Source: Pseudomonadota bacterium (GTDB lineage: Bacteria; Pseudomonadota; Alphaproteobacteria; Acetobacterales; Acetobacteraceae). From it: DNA of 23,949 bases. Each line of letters opens with the position of its first letter. The stretch's first letter is position 1. Both the position numbers and the translations under genes were made by a program. The notes beneath the pieces are model-generated. The model was not told the origin of the DNA and did not search any database. It saw only the letters and a program-made list of their open reading frames with translations. Positions 1-8,600 of the stretch are shown in pieces. Location: contig JAKBCB010000007.1 in NCBI GenBank assembly GCA_021808185.1, positions 1-23,949 on the forward strand. The letters are read 5' to 3'.

Positions 1-338
1 TGGGGGCCGCCCCCGCGCCGGCCGCCGCCCCGACGCCGACGCCGGCTCTGGCCCCCGCGCCGTCTCCCCAGGCCGAGGCGGCGCCGGAGCCAGTCCAAGC
101 CGCCGAGGCGACGGACGATCTGGACGCGCTGCTCGCCAGCCTCGCCCCCGCGGCGCCGGCCGCCGAACCGGCGGCGGAAGCCGAGGCGGAACAACCGGCC
201 GCGGAAGCCCCGGCCCCGGAAGCCCCGGCCGAGGACGATCTCGATGCGCTGCTCGCCAGCCTCAACGCGCCCTCGGCGGCGGGCGACGAGGACGCCACCG
301 AGCCGGATCTGGATGCGCTGCTGGCCTCGCTGAAATAG
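1..338 (+). CDS. C-terminal part of an unidentified protein with three DLDALLASL motifs (5' truncated)
   Basis: This is the last 112 codons of a gene that begins outside the window; it reads in frame from base 3 to a TAG at 336-338. The visible part is a low-complexity Ala/Pro/Glu-rich tail with no folded domain I recognise. It carries three copies of the acidic-leucine motif DLDALLASL (114-143 and 234-263, both with an extra leading Asp, and 306-332). The last copy forms the C-terminus, followed only by Lys. The first two are almost identical in DNA, which suggests a recent duplication. The gene lies next to a T6SS operon and may encode a T6SS component with a docking tail, but the family cannot be told from this fragment. 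A gap of 21 bases separates it from the convergent gene that ends at 360. Confidence 0.75.
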   Translation, partial: GAAPAPAAAPTPTPALAPAPSPQAEAAPEPVQAAEATDDLDALLASLAPAAPAAEPAAEAEAEQPAAEAPAPEAPAEDDLDALLASLNAPSAAGDEDATEPDLDALLASLK

Positions 339-359
339 CCGGGGTGCGCGCCTTGCCCG

Positions 360-908
360 TCACCCCGCGCGGATGACGATATCGACGCGCTGGCTTTCCT
401 CGGTCATGCCGGGCACGTCGGCGATGTCGCGGCGGGTGCGGGTGATGCGGGCGCGCTCCACGCCGGCCTCGGCCAGCCGGTCCTCGATCAGTTGCGCGCG
501 CAGGCCGGACAGGGCGGCGATGGCCGGGGCGGCGCCGGCGTCGAGGTATTCCGCGATCAGCACCGGGGCGGCGGGATTGGCTTCGGCCCAGGACGCCGCC
601 GCGTTGATCACCGCGAGCGCATCGGTGTCCAGCATCGCCGACCACTGCGCGAAGAACACCGCGTAGTCCGGCGAGCGGCGGCGGATGCGGTTGGCGATGG
701 CGGGGTGGATCACCCAGGGCAGCCCGTCGCTCTCCGGCTGGCCGCAATGCTGTACCCAGAGTTCGTGAACCGCGGACTGGCGTTCGCACTGCACCAGTTC
801 GATGCTAACTTCCCGGGCCAGCGTATTGGCGAGCAGATCGTTCAGATAGGCTTCGCCGCCCACCAGGAAGACCCGACCGTTGAACTCGGCCAATGTGATA
901 TCCGCCAT
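360..908 (-). CDS. Small protein with a cryptic OmpA-like domain, T6SS-associated
   Basis: The product is 182 aa. I chose the ATG at 906-908 because GGAGG lies 5 bases upstream (914-918 on this strand); an upstream ATG would add 14 residues and has no better site. Residues 82-179 follow the OmpA-like peptidoglycan-binding pattern: a VFFAQWSAML opening, a helix ending in ANP, a strand with EYLDAG where OmpA has GHTD, then LSGLRA, AGVERARI and a QRVDIVI end. Asp123 and Arg137 fall where the diaminopimelate-contacting Asp and Arg of OmpA lie, but the Gly-His-Thr and the usual Asn-Arg-Arg are lost. Residues 1-80 match nothing I know. There is no signal peptide or membrane segment, so periplasmic access is unexplained. 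It is divergent from tagH across 54 bases, so promoters probably overlap coding DNA. A structural or regulatory T6SS role is inference. Confidence 0.8.
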   Translation of the reverse strand: MADITLAEFNGRVFLVGGEAYLNDLLANTLAREVSIELVQCERQSAVHELWVQHCGQPESDGLPWVIHPAIANRIRRRSPDYAVFFAQWSAMLDTDALAVINAAASWAEANPAAPVLIAEYLDAGAAPAIAALSGLRAQLIEDRLAEAGVERARITRTRRDIADVPGMTEESQRVDIVIRAG

Positions 909-913
909 GCAAG

Positions 914-918
914 CCTCC
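914..918 (-). promoter_or_regulatory. Ribosome binding site deciding the start of the OmpA-like gene
   Basis: GGAGG on the reverse strand lies 5 bases before the ATG at 908. It supports that start over the in-frame ATG 42 bases further upstream. Confidence 0.65.
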
Positions 919-962
919 GCGAGAGTGGACGACAACCGGCCCCGTCGCATGGGGAGCCTGCC

Positions 963-2354
963 ATGCCGCTGACCCTGACGCTGGCCGGCGCGCGCGGCGC
1001 GGCGGGCCCTGAGCGCCGCACGCTGACCGAGGGGAATCTAGCCATCGGCCGCTCCCCCGACAACGGCTGGGTGCTGCCGGACCCGGACCGGCTGCTGTCC
1101 AAGACGCACTGCTTTATCACGCTGGAGGGCGGGCGCTACGTGCTGACCGATGTCAGCACCAATGGCGTGTTCGTCAACGGCTCGGCGACGCGGGTGCCGC
1201 GCGACGGCCAGGTGATCCTGACCGATGGCGACGAGTTCCGGCTCGGCGACTACGTGTTCAGCGTCGAGGAGAGCGGCCCGCCGGTGGCGAAGGCGGCCCC
1301 GCCGCCGGCCGAGTTCGGCGCCCGGCTCGATCCGCTCGACGTGCTCGACGACCCGCTGGACGGGGCGTTCGGCGCCGCGCAATCCGGCTTCCAGCATCCG
1401 ATCGCGGCCCCCGCGCCGCAGGCGTGGCGCACCGACGATCCGTTCGCGCCGCCCGAGGCGGCCGGGGGCGGGGGCCTCGGCTTCGACGACGATCTGCTGG
1501 CGCCGGCGCCGAAGCAGGATTGGCAGGGCCCCTCGCACGCCGACCACGCGGACGCGCCGGTGCATGCGTTCACGCCGCCGCGCGCGATCGTGCCGCCGAG
1601 CCCGGAGGATTTCGATTTCGACGAGCTGCTGGGCGATCTTCCCCCCGGCCCGCCGGCGCAAGTTGTTCCGCCGCCCGAGCCGGCGCCGGTCGCCCCCCCG
1701 GTCGCCCAGCCGATTGCCCCGCCGCCCGTCGCGGTGCAGCCCGTGGCCCCGCCGCCGGCGCCATCGGGGGCGGATGCCGCGCGGCTGCTGGCGGCGTTCC
1801 TGGAAGGGGCGGGGGTTGCGGGCCTTGCCACAGGGCCCGATCCGGACGCGGCCATGCGCGCCGCGGGCGAGGTGTTCCGCGCCATGGTCGAGGGCGTGCG
1901 GCAGGTGCTGATCTCGCGCGCGGCGATCAAGAACGAGCTGCGCGTGGAACAGACCATGCTGCGCGCGCGCGACAACAACGCGCTGAAATTCTCTGTCACC
2001 CCGGACGACGCGGTGGCGGCCCTGCTCGTCCCCGGCCGCCCCGGCTACCAGACGCCGATCGCGGCCGCCCGCGAGGCGTTCGCCGATATCAGCTCGCACG
2101 AGATGGCGGTGATGGCCGGGGTGCAGACGGCGCTGATGGCGCTGCTGAAGCGCTTCGAGCCGGCGGCGCTGGAGCAGCGGCTGAGCAAGGGCGGCCTGCT
2201 CGACACCATCATGCCCTCGGCGCGCAAGGCGCGCACCTGGGAGCTGTTCTGCGCCACCTACGGCGAGATCCAGCGCGAGGCGGAGGACGACTTCCAATCC
2301 GTGTTCGGCCGCGAATTCGCCCGCGCCTACGACGCGCAAATGCGCAAGCTCTGA
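963..2354 (+). CDS. tagH: T6SS FHA-domain scaffold protein TagH/ImpI
   Basis: This 463-aa protein belongs to the T6SS-associated FHA family (ImpI/VasC/TagH). Residues 1-100 form a forkhead-associated phosphothreonine-binding domain with the hallmark Gly29-Arg30, Ser46-x-x-His49, Ser65-Thr-Asn-Gly68 and Val71-Asn-Gly73 residues. A long Pro/Ala/Asp-rich linker follows (about 105-260) and includes acidic-leucine stretches FDDDLLA (1482-1502) and DFDFDELLGDL (1608-1640). Residues about 265-463 are the conserved C-terminal domain of T6SS FHA proteins, ending in AYDAQMRKL. In other T6SSs, FHA proteins take part in threonine-phosphorylation control of assembly by PpkA/PppA; no kinase or phosphatase gene is visible here. 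The ATG at 963 has GGGGAG at 951-956. It is the first gene of the forward T6SS operon and is 77 bases from tssJ. Confidence 0.93.
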   Translation: MPLTLTLAGARGAAGPERRTLTEGNLAIGRSPDNGWVLPDPDRLLSKTHCFITLEGGRYVLTDVSTNGVFVNGSATRVPRDGQVILTDGDEFRLGDYVFSVEESGPPVAKAAPPPAEFGARLDPLDVLDDPLDGAFGAAQSGFQHPIAAPAPQAWRTDDPFAPPEAAGGGGLGFDDDLLAPAPKQDWQGPSHADHADAPVHAFTPPRAIVPPSPEDFDFDELLGDLPPGPPAQVVPPPEPAPVAPPVAQPIAPPPVAVQPVAPPPAPSGADAARLLAAFLEGAGVAGLATGPDPDAAMRAAGEVFRAMVEGVRQVLISRAAIKNELRVEQTMLRARDNNALKFSVTPDDAVAALLVPGRPGYQTPIAAAREAFADISSHEMAVMAGVQTALMALLKRFEPAALEQRLSKGGLLDTIMPSARKARTWELFCATYGEIQREAEDDFQSVFGREFARAYDAQMRKL

Positions 2355-2431
2355 CCGGGGCCACAACAAAGTCTTTTACCGGCCTGGCGTTCCGGGCCAG
2401 ATTGCCGCGCGTAACACGGCGGAGGTCGAAC

Positions 2432-2914
2432 ATGGATCGGCGGATGCGCGCAACGAGCATCGCCCTGGGCGCGCTCGTGCTGACGGCTTCACTGGCCGGA
2501 TGTGCCGCGCCACCGCCGCCGGTGCCCCCGACCGTGGTGGCGCTGACGCTGGCGGCCTCGGCGGACGCCAACCAGACGACGGCCGGGCAGGGCGCGCCGG
2601 TGGCGCTGCGGGTGTACCAGCTTGCGTCCACCAGCGCCTTCACCGGGGCCGAGTTCTTCCAGTTGTTCAGCCAGGATCAGGCGACGCTGGGGCCTGACCT
2701 GGTCAAGCGCGACGACATGATCATCGCGCCGGGCACCAGCAAGGCGATCACCCTGACCCCGATCGACACGGTCAAGGCCATCGGCGTGTTCGCCGCCTAT
2801 CGCGACTATCAGGCCGTGGTCTGGCGCCTGACCACGGCGGTGGCGCCGCACCAGACGACGACACTCACCGTTACCGCCGGCAAGGCCGGTCTCGCGCTCG
2901 CGCCGGCACCCTGA
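2432..2914 (+). CDS. tssJ: T6SS outer-membrane lipoprotein TssJ
   Basis: This 160-aa lipoprotein should anchor the TssJ-TssL-TssM envelope complex in the outer membrane and contact the periplasmic end of TssM. The first 23 residues are a signal peptide with basic residues, then a hydrophobic stretch and the lipobox Leu21-Ala-Gly-Cys24, making Cys24 the lipidated residue. A short Pro-rich linker leads to the TssJ beta-sandwich, recognised by LRVYQLAS followed by FTGAEFFQLF and later DDMIIAPG. The residue after Cys24 is Ala, not Asp, so an outer-membrane destination fits. The start has GGAGG at 2421-2425, 6 bases upstream. Only 2 bases separate its stop from tssK. Confidence 0.93.
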   Translation: MDRRMRATSIALGALVLTASLAGCAAPPPPVPPTVVALTLAASADANQTTAGQGAPVALRVYQLASTSAFTGAEFFQLFSQDQATLGPDLVKRDDMIIAPGTSKAITLTPIDTVKAIGVFAAYRDYQAVVWRLTTAVAPHQTTTLTVTAGKAGLALAPAP

Positions 2915-2916
2915 CG

Positions 2917-4254
2917 ATGAGCTGGGAGAACAAGGTCGTCTGGTCGGAGGGGCTGTTCCTTCAGCCGCAGCACCTGCAACAGCAGGAACGCTATATGGAG
3001 CGGCTGGTGCGCGCGAGCACCGCCGGCCTGCGGCCGTTCAGCTGGGGGCTGACGCGGCTGGAACTCGATGCCGACCAGTTGACGCTTGGAAAATTCGCCG
3101 TGCGCGTGGCCGCCGGCATCCTGCCGGACGGCACGCCGTTCACGGCGCCGGGCGATGTCGATCCGCCGCGCCCGATCGACCTGCCGGAGACCGCGCGCAA
3201 CAGCACCGTCTATCTGATCCTGCCCGCCCGCCAGCCCGGGGGCGTGGAGACGGCGCCGCCCGAGCAGGTGGAGACGGTGGCGCGCTACGTGGTCGCCGAG
3301 CACGAAGCCGCCGACACCAATGCCGGCTACCAGGGCAGTGCCGTGGTGCAGGTCGGGCGGCTGCGGCTGCGCTATGCGCTGGAAGGGGCCGCCCGCGCCG
3401 GCCACGCCGCCATCGGCCTCGCCCGCATCGCCGAGATCCGCCCGGACAAGAGCGTGATGCTCGACGAGGCCTATATCCCGCCGATCCTGGTGACCGAGGC
3501 CGCCCCGGTGCTGGCCGGCTTCGTCGCCACGCTGCAAGGCCTGCTGCACCATCGCGCGGAGGCGCTGGCCGGCCGCATCTCCGAGGGCGGCACGCGCGGA
3601 GCGGGCGAGCTGGGCGACTACATGATGCTGCAACTGTGCAACCGCTACGAGCCGCTGGTCGCCCACTTCGCGTCCACCGTGAACCAGTTGCACCCGGAGA
3701 CGTTCTATCAGATGGCCGTGGCGCTGGCCGGCGAGCTGGCGACGTTCACCGAAACCCGCAAGCGCCCGCAGCCGTTTCCGCCATACAAGCACGACGACCT
3801 GACGGCGACGTTCCGCCCCGTCATCGCGGCGCTGCGGCAATCGCTGTCCGCCGTGCTGGAACAGAACGCGGTGCCCATTCCGTTGCAGGAAAGGAAGTTC
3901 GGCATCCGCGTGGGGCCGATCAGCGACCGCACGCTGGTCGCCAACGCCACCTGGGTGCTGGCGGTCAAGGCGCAGATCCCGGCGGAATCGCTGCGGCGCA
4001 ATTTCCCGACGCTGTGCAAGATCGGCCCGGTCGAGCAGATCCGCGAGCTCATCAACGTGGCCCTGCCCGGCATCGCGGTGCGCCCGCTGCCGGTGGCGCC
4101 GCGGCAGTTGCCATATTACGCCGGCACAACATATTTCGAACTCGACCGCAGCTCCGCCTACTGGGCGGCGCTGGCGCGGTCGGGGGGTATCGCGATTCAT
4201 GTCACTGGCGAAGTGCCGGGGCTTGAGATGGAGTGCTGGGCGATCCGGTCGTGA
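2917..4254 (+). CDS. tssK: T6SS baseplate protein TssK
   Basis: The 445-aa product is full-length TssK (ImpJ/VasE family), the trimeric cytoplasmic adaptor that connects the TssE-F-G baseplate to the cytoplasmic faces of TssL and TssM. The N-terminus carries the family signature: VVWSEGLFLQPQHLQQQERY at residues 7-26. Later recognisable TssK segments include YIPPILV, PFPPYKHDD and, near the C-terminus, LPYYAGTTYFELDR. The start ATG at 2917 lies 2 bases after the tssJ stop, implying translational coupling. It has no signal peptide, as expected of a cytosolic protein. Confidence 0.96.
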   Translation: MSWENKVVWSEGLFLQPQHLQQQERYMERLVRASTAGLRPFSWGLTRLELDADQLTLGKFAVRVAAGILPDGTPFTAPGDVDPPRPIDLPETARNSTVYLILPARQPGGVETAPPEQVETVARYVVAEHEAADTNAGYQGSAVVQVGRLRLRYALEGAARAGHAAIGLARIAEIRPDKSVMLDEAYIPPILVTEAAPVLAGFVATLQGLLHHRAEALAGRISEGGTRGAGELGDYMMLQLCNRYEPLVAHFASTVNQLHPETFYQMAVALAGELATFTETRKRPQPFPPYKHDDLTATFRPVIAALRQSLSAVLEQNAVPIPLQERKFGIRVGPISDRTLVANATWVLAVKAQIPAESLRRNFPTLCKIGPVEQIRELINVALPGIAVRPLPVAPRQLPYYAGTTYFELDRSSAYWAALARSGGIAIHVTGEVPGLEMECWAIRS

Positions 4255-4290
4255 CGCGGACACCGCCGCGACGCAGGGGGAGAAGCGTGC

Positions 4291-5625
4291 ATGAGTGACG
4301 ATCCCTTCGCCGAACCGACGGACAACGACGCGACCGTCATCCGTCCGCGCCCGGGTGGTCGGGCCGCCGCGCCCGTGCCGCCGCCCTCGGCGCCGGCGGC
4401 GGCGGTGGCGCTGGCGCCGACCGGCACCAGCAAGCTGCTGGCCGCCGCCGCCCCGGTGCTGGCGGGCATCGTGCGCATCGGCGCCGATGGCGGCCGCGCG
4501 CCGGACCTGGACCGGCTGAAGCGCGGCATGGTCGAGGCGATCCGCCAGTTCGAGACGCAGGCGCTGCAAACCGGCCTGGAAAGCCGCGCGCTGCGGGTCG
4601 CCCGCTACGCGCTGTGCGCCACCATCGACGATGTCGTGCTCAGCACGCCCTGGGGCAGCAACAGCGCCTGGGCGGCGCAGACCATGACCGGCATCTTCCA
4701 CAAGGAAGTCGTCGGCGGCGACCGCTTCTTCGATCTGCTCGACCAGATGCAGAAAGACCCCGGCCATAACGGCGAGGTGGTCGAGCTGATGTATCTGTGC
4801 GCCTCGCTCGGCTTCAAGGGCCGCTACCGGGTGATGCAGCGCGGCGAGGCGGCGCTGACGGAACTGCGCGAGGGTATCTATCGCGGCCTGCGCGCCCGGC
4901 GCGGGGAGTTCGAGCGCGATCTGTCGCCGCACTGGCGCGGGATCGCCGCCGGCTATCGCCCGCTCGCCCAGCGCGTGCCGCTGTGGCTGATCGGCCTGGG
5001 CACGCTGGGGCTCGCCTGCGTGATCTACCTGGTGCTGGATTTCTCGCTCGCCGCGGCGTCCGACATCACCTTCACCGAACTCAACGGCCTGCCGCCACGC
5101 GGGGCGCTGGCGATCCCGCGCGTGGCCGTGGCCGCGGCGCCGATCCCGCCGCCACCGCCGCCGCCCGCGCCCGCGCCGACAGCCGCGATGCTCGACCTGC
5201 ACAAATTCCTCGAACCCGAGGTCAAGGCCGGCCTCGTGCAGGTGCTGGAGGACCCGCAGTCGATCACGGTACGGCTGCTCAACCGCACCTTCGGCTCGGG
5301 CTCGGCGACACTGAGCCCGGATTACCTGCCGCTGCTCGGCCGCATCGCCGGCGCGCTGAAGACCGAAAAAGGCGAGGTTCTGGTGAACGGCTATACCGAC
5401 AATCAGCCGATCCACACGGTGCAGTTCCCCTCCAACTACCAGCTCAGCCAGGCGCGCGCGGATGCGGTGGCGAAAGTGCTGGCCGAGGGGATCGGCGACC
5501 CCAAACGGGTGCGCGCGGTCGGCAAGGGCGACAGCGACCCGCTTGCCACCAACGCCACCGCCGAGGGGCGCCAGCAGAACCGCCGCACCGACGTGGTGCT
5601 GCTCAAGACGACGAACCTGCCATGA
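4291..5625 (+). CDS. tssL: T6SS inner-membrane protein TssL with C-terminal OmpA domain
   Basis: This 444-aa protein is a DotU/ImpK-family TssL of the long, peptidoglycan-binding type. Residues 1-60 are a Pro/Ala-rich tail. About 60-225 form the cytoplasmic helical DotU domain, with RYALCATIDDVV, FFDLLDQMQKDP and LGFKGRYRV. A single membrane helix spans about 229-250. A Pro-rich periplasmic linker then leads to an OmpA-like domain (about 325-444) with Asn366-Gly-Tyr-Thr-Asp370, LSQARADAV and an NRRTDVVLL end. TssL joins TssM in the inner membrane and recruits TssK; the OmpA domain should anchor the complex to the cell wall without a separate TagL. The ATG is preceded by GGGGGAGA about 7 bases upstream, and the gene overlaps tssM by 4 bases. 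Confidence 0.95.
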   Translation: MSDDPFAEPTDNDATVIRPRPGGRAAAPVPPPSAPAAAVALAPTGTSKLLAAAAPVLAGIVRIGADGGRAPDLDRLKRGMVEAIRQFETQALQTGLESRALRVARYALCATIDDVVLSTPWGSNSAWAAQTMTGIFHKEVVGGDRFFDLLDQMQKDPGHNGEVVELMYLCASLGFKGRYRVMQRGEAALTELREGIYRGLRARRGEFERDLSPHWRGIAAGYRPLAQRVPLWLIGLGTLGLACVIYLVLDFSLAAASDITFTELNGLPPRGALAIPRVAVAAAPIPPPPPPPAPAPTAAMLDLHKFLEPEVKAGLVQVLEDPQSITVRLLNRTFGSGSATLSPDYLPLLGRIAGALKTEKGEVLVNGYTDNQPIHTVQFPSNYQLSQARADAVAKVLAEGIGDPKRVRAVGKGDSDPLATNATAEGRQQNRRTDVVLLKTTNLP

Positions 5626-8600
5626 CCTTTTTCTATCGTATTCTGCGAAGCCGCTGGCTGCGCACCTTCGTCGGTGTCGTGATCCTGGGCGCGATCCTGT
5701 GGTTCTTCGGCCCGCTGCTCGGCTTCGGCGCGCTGCATCCGTTCGAATCCGACCTCGCCCGGTTCATCGGCCTCGCCGTGCTGCTGGTCGCGTGGCTGGT
5801 GGAAAACCTGATCCACGAACTGCGCATGCGCGGGCGCGACAAGGCGCTGGCCGAGGGCGTGGCCAAGGCCGAGGATCCGGACGCCACCGCCTCGGCCGAG
5901 GAGCTGGCGCTGCTGGGGGACCGGCTGAAAGCCGCGATGGCGGCGCTGAAGAAGGCCAAGCTCGGCGGGTCGCGGCGGTATCTGTACCAGCTGCCGTGGT
6001 ACATGTTCATCGGCCCGCCCGGCGCCGGCAAGACCACGGCGCTGCTGAATTGCGGCCTGAAATTCCCGCTCGCCGAGGGTGGCGCCGGACATGCGGTGGC
6101 CGGTGTCGGCGGCACGCGCAACTGCGACTGGTGGTTCACCGATCAGGCGGTGATGATCGACACCGCCGGGCGCTACACCACGCAGGACAGCAACAGCGGC
6201 GTGGACAGCCGCGCCTGGATCGGCTTCCTGCGCCTGCTGAAGAAAAGCCGGCCGCGCCAGCCGCTGAACGGCGTGCTGGTGGCCATCAGCCTGTCCGACA
6301 TCGCCGCTCTCAGCGAGTCCGAACGGGCGGCGCATGCGAGCGCGATCCGCAAGCGCATCCGCGAACTCTCCGACGAGCTCGGCGTGCGGCTGCCGGCCTA
6401 TGTGCTGTTCACCAAGGCCGACCTGATCGCGGGCTTCGTCGAGTTCTTCGACTCGCTGGGCAAGGAGGACCGGGATCAGGTCTGGGGCGTCACCCTGCCG
6501 ATGGACGAGGGCCGCGACGAGGCCGGCGCCGTCGCCGGCTTCCTGCCGGAATTCGACGCGCTGCTGGCGCGCCTGAACGACCGCATGCTGGAGCGGGTGA
6601 ACCAGGAAACCGATCTGGCGCGCCGGCGCATGATCTGGGCCTTCCCGCAGCAGATCGCCTCGCTGCGCGACGTGGCGGGCGAGTTCCTCACCGAGATCTT
6701 CCGCCCCAGCCGGCTGGAGACGCGCCCGCTGCTGCGCGGCGTGTATCTGACCAGCGGCACGCAGGACGGCACGCCGATCGACCGGCTGCTCGGCGCCATG
6801 GCGGCGCAGTTCAGCCTGCCGCGCCAGGCGGTCAGCGCCTTCAGCGGCGCCGGGCGCAGCTATTTCCTCGGCCGGCTGGTGCGCGAGGTGGTGTTCGGCG
6901 AAGCGGGTCTGGTCAGCCGCGACCCCAAGGTCGAGCGGCGGCGGCGCTTCACCTATATCGGTGCCTATGCCGGGGCGGCCGTGGTGCTGCTCGGGCTGCT
7001 CGGGCTGTGGACGGTCAGCTACTTCGCCAACAGCGCCAACATCGCCGCCGCCCACGCCGCGGGCACGCAGTTCGAGGCGCAGTACGCGGCCCTGCTCAAG
7101 CGCGGGCCGCAGGATGCCGATGTGCCGGCGGTGCTGCCGGCGCTGGCGACCCTGCGCGCGATGCCCGGCGGCTACGCCGAGCGCGAGGCGGAAACCCCGA
7201 TGGAACAGACCTTCGGTCTGTATCAGGGCTACAAGATCACCTCGGCCGCGGTCGATGCCTACGACCGCGCGCTGAACGGGCTGCTGCTGCCGCGCCTGCT
7301 GGCCCGGCTCGAAGGCCAGATGCGCGCGCATCTGGACAAGCCGGAATTCCTCTACGAGGCGCTGAAGGTCTATCTGATGCTGGGCCGCCAGGGCCCGCTC
7401 GACCGCACGCTGATCGGGCAATGGATCGCGGCCGACGCCGGCAACATCGTGCCCGGCGAGGACAACGCGGCGCCGCGCGAGGCGTTCGGCGAGCACGTCG
7501 TGGCGATGCTGGAAACGCCGCTGACCGCGATCCCGCTCGACGGGCCGCTGGTGGCGCAGGTGCGCGGCATCCTCACCCGCCAGCCGCTCGCCGAATACAT
7601 CTACAACCGCGTGCTGCGCAGTTCGGTGGTGCAGTCGCTGCCGGAATGGACGCTGGCGGACAATGCGGGGCCGGCGGGCGGGCGGGTGTTCGATCTGCGC
7701 GACGGCAAGCCGTTCAACTCCGGCCTGCCCGGCATCTTCACCTGGAACGGCTACCACACCGTGTTTCTGCCGCTGCTGCCGCAAGTGACCAAGGACGCCT
7801 CGGAGGATGCCTGGGTGCTGGGCCGGCAGACCAAGGGCGGCGTGGTCGGCAACGTGGCCGAGATGAACCAGCTCCGCCGCGACGTGCTGGCGCTGTATCT
7901 GGACGACTACACCCGCCGCTGGGACGAGCTGCTCGCCAACGTGGCGCTAAAGCCGTTCACCACGCTGCCGCAGGGGCTGGACGAGCTGTTCCTGCTCTCG
8001 GCCCCGGATTCACCGCTGCGCGACCTGCTGGTCTCGGTCGATCAGCAGACCCAGCTCAGCCGCCCGGCGGCGCTGGAGACAGCGGCGGGGCAGGCGGAGG
8101 CGAAGGGGGCGAAGGTCGGCAAGAAGCTCGGCGGCTTCGCCAACTACCTCGCCCGCGCCGGCATGAGCTTCGAGGAATCGCAGGTTGCCAACATCCTCAG
8201 CGATTCGTTCGGCAACGATTCCTCCGGCAAGCCGATCGACCCGGCGAAGCGGGTGGACGAGCATTTCAAGGGGCTGCACGAGTTCGTTGCCGGCAGCAAG
8301 GACAAGCCGGCGCAGCTTGAGGCGGTGATCGGCAAGATCCAGCAGGTCTATCAGGGCCTCAGCCAAGCCTCCAACGCGCCCAACCAGGGGGCCGCGCTGC
8401 TGAACATGGTCGCCGGTGGCGGGGCCGGCGGCGGCGGCGGCGGGGGGGCAGCCCAGCAGTTGCAGGATCTGGCGCAAAGCGTGCCCAAGCCGGTCGGCGC
8501 CATGCTGCAAACCGTCTCCGCCAGCAGCACGCAGGTCACGGCAAGCGGGGCGGGCGAGCAACTGGCCGATGCGTGGCGCTCGAAAGTGCTGCCGCTGTGT

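Noticed and set aside
492..962. Extending the FHA gene upstream to 492
   Set aside because: The frame is open, but the added residues are the antisense of the OmpA-like gene. The ATG at 963 has a good ribosome site and starts the FHA fold directly.
2384..2400. Short inverted repeat CTGGC/GCCAG between tagH and tssJ
   Set aside because: The stem is only 5 bp with no T-run, and the genes read as one operon; chance is likely.
2809..5415. Reverse-strand open frame of 868 codons opposite tssK and tssL
   Set aside because: The translation is Arg/His/Gln-rich low-complexity sequence typical of the antisense of GC-rich genes, and the forward strand encodes clear TssK and TssL.
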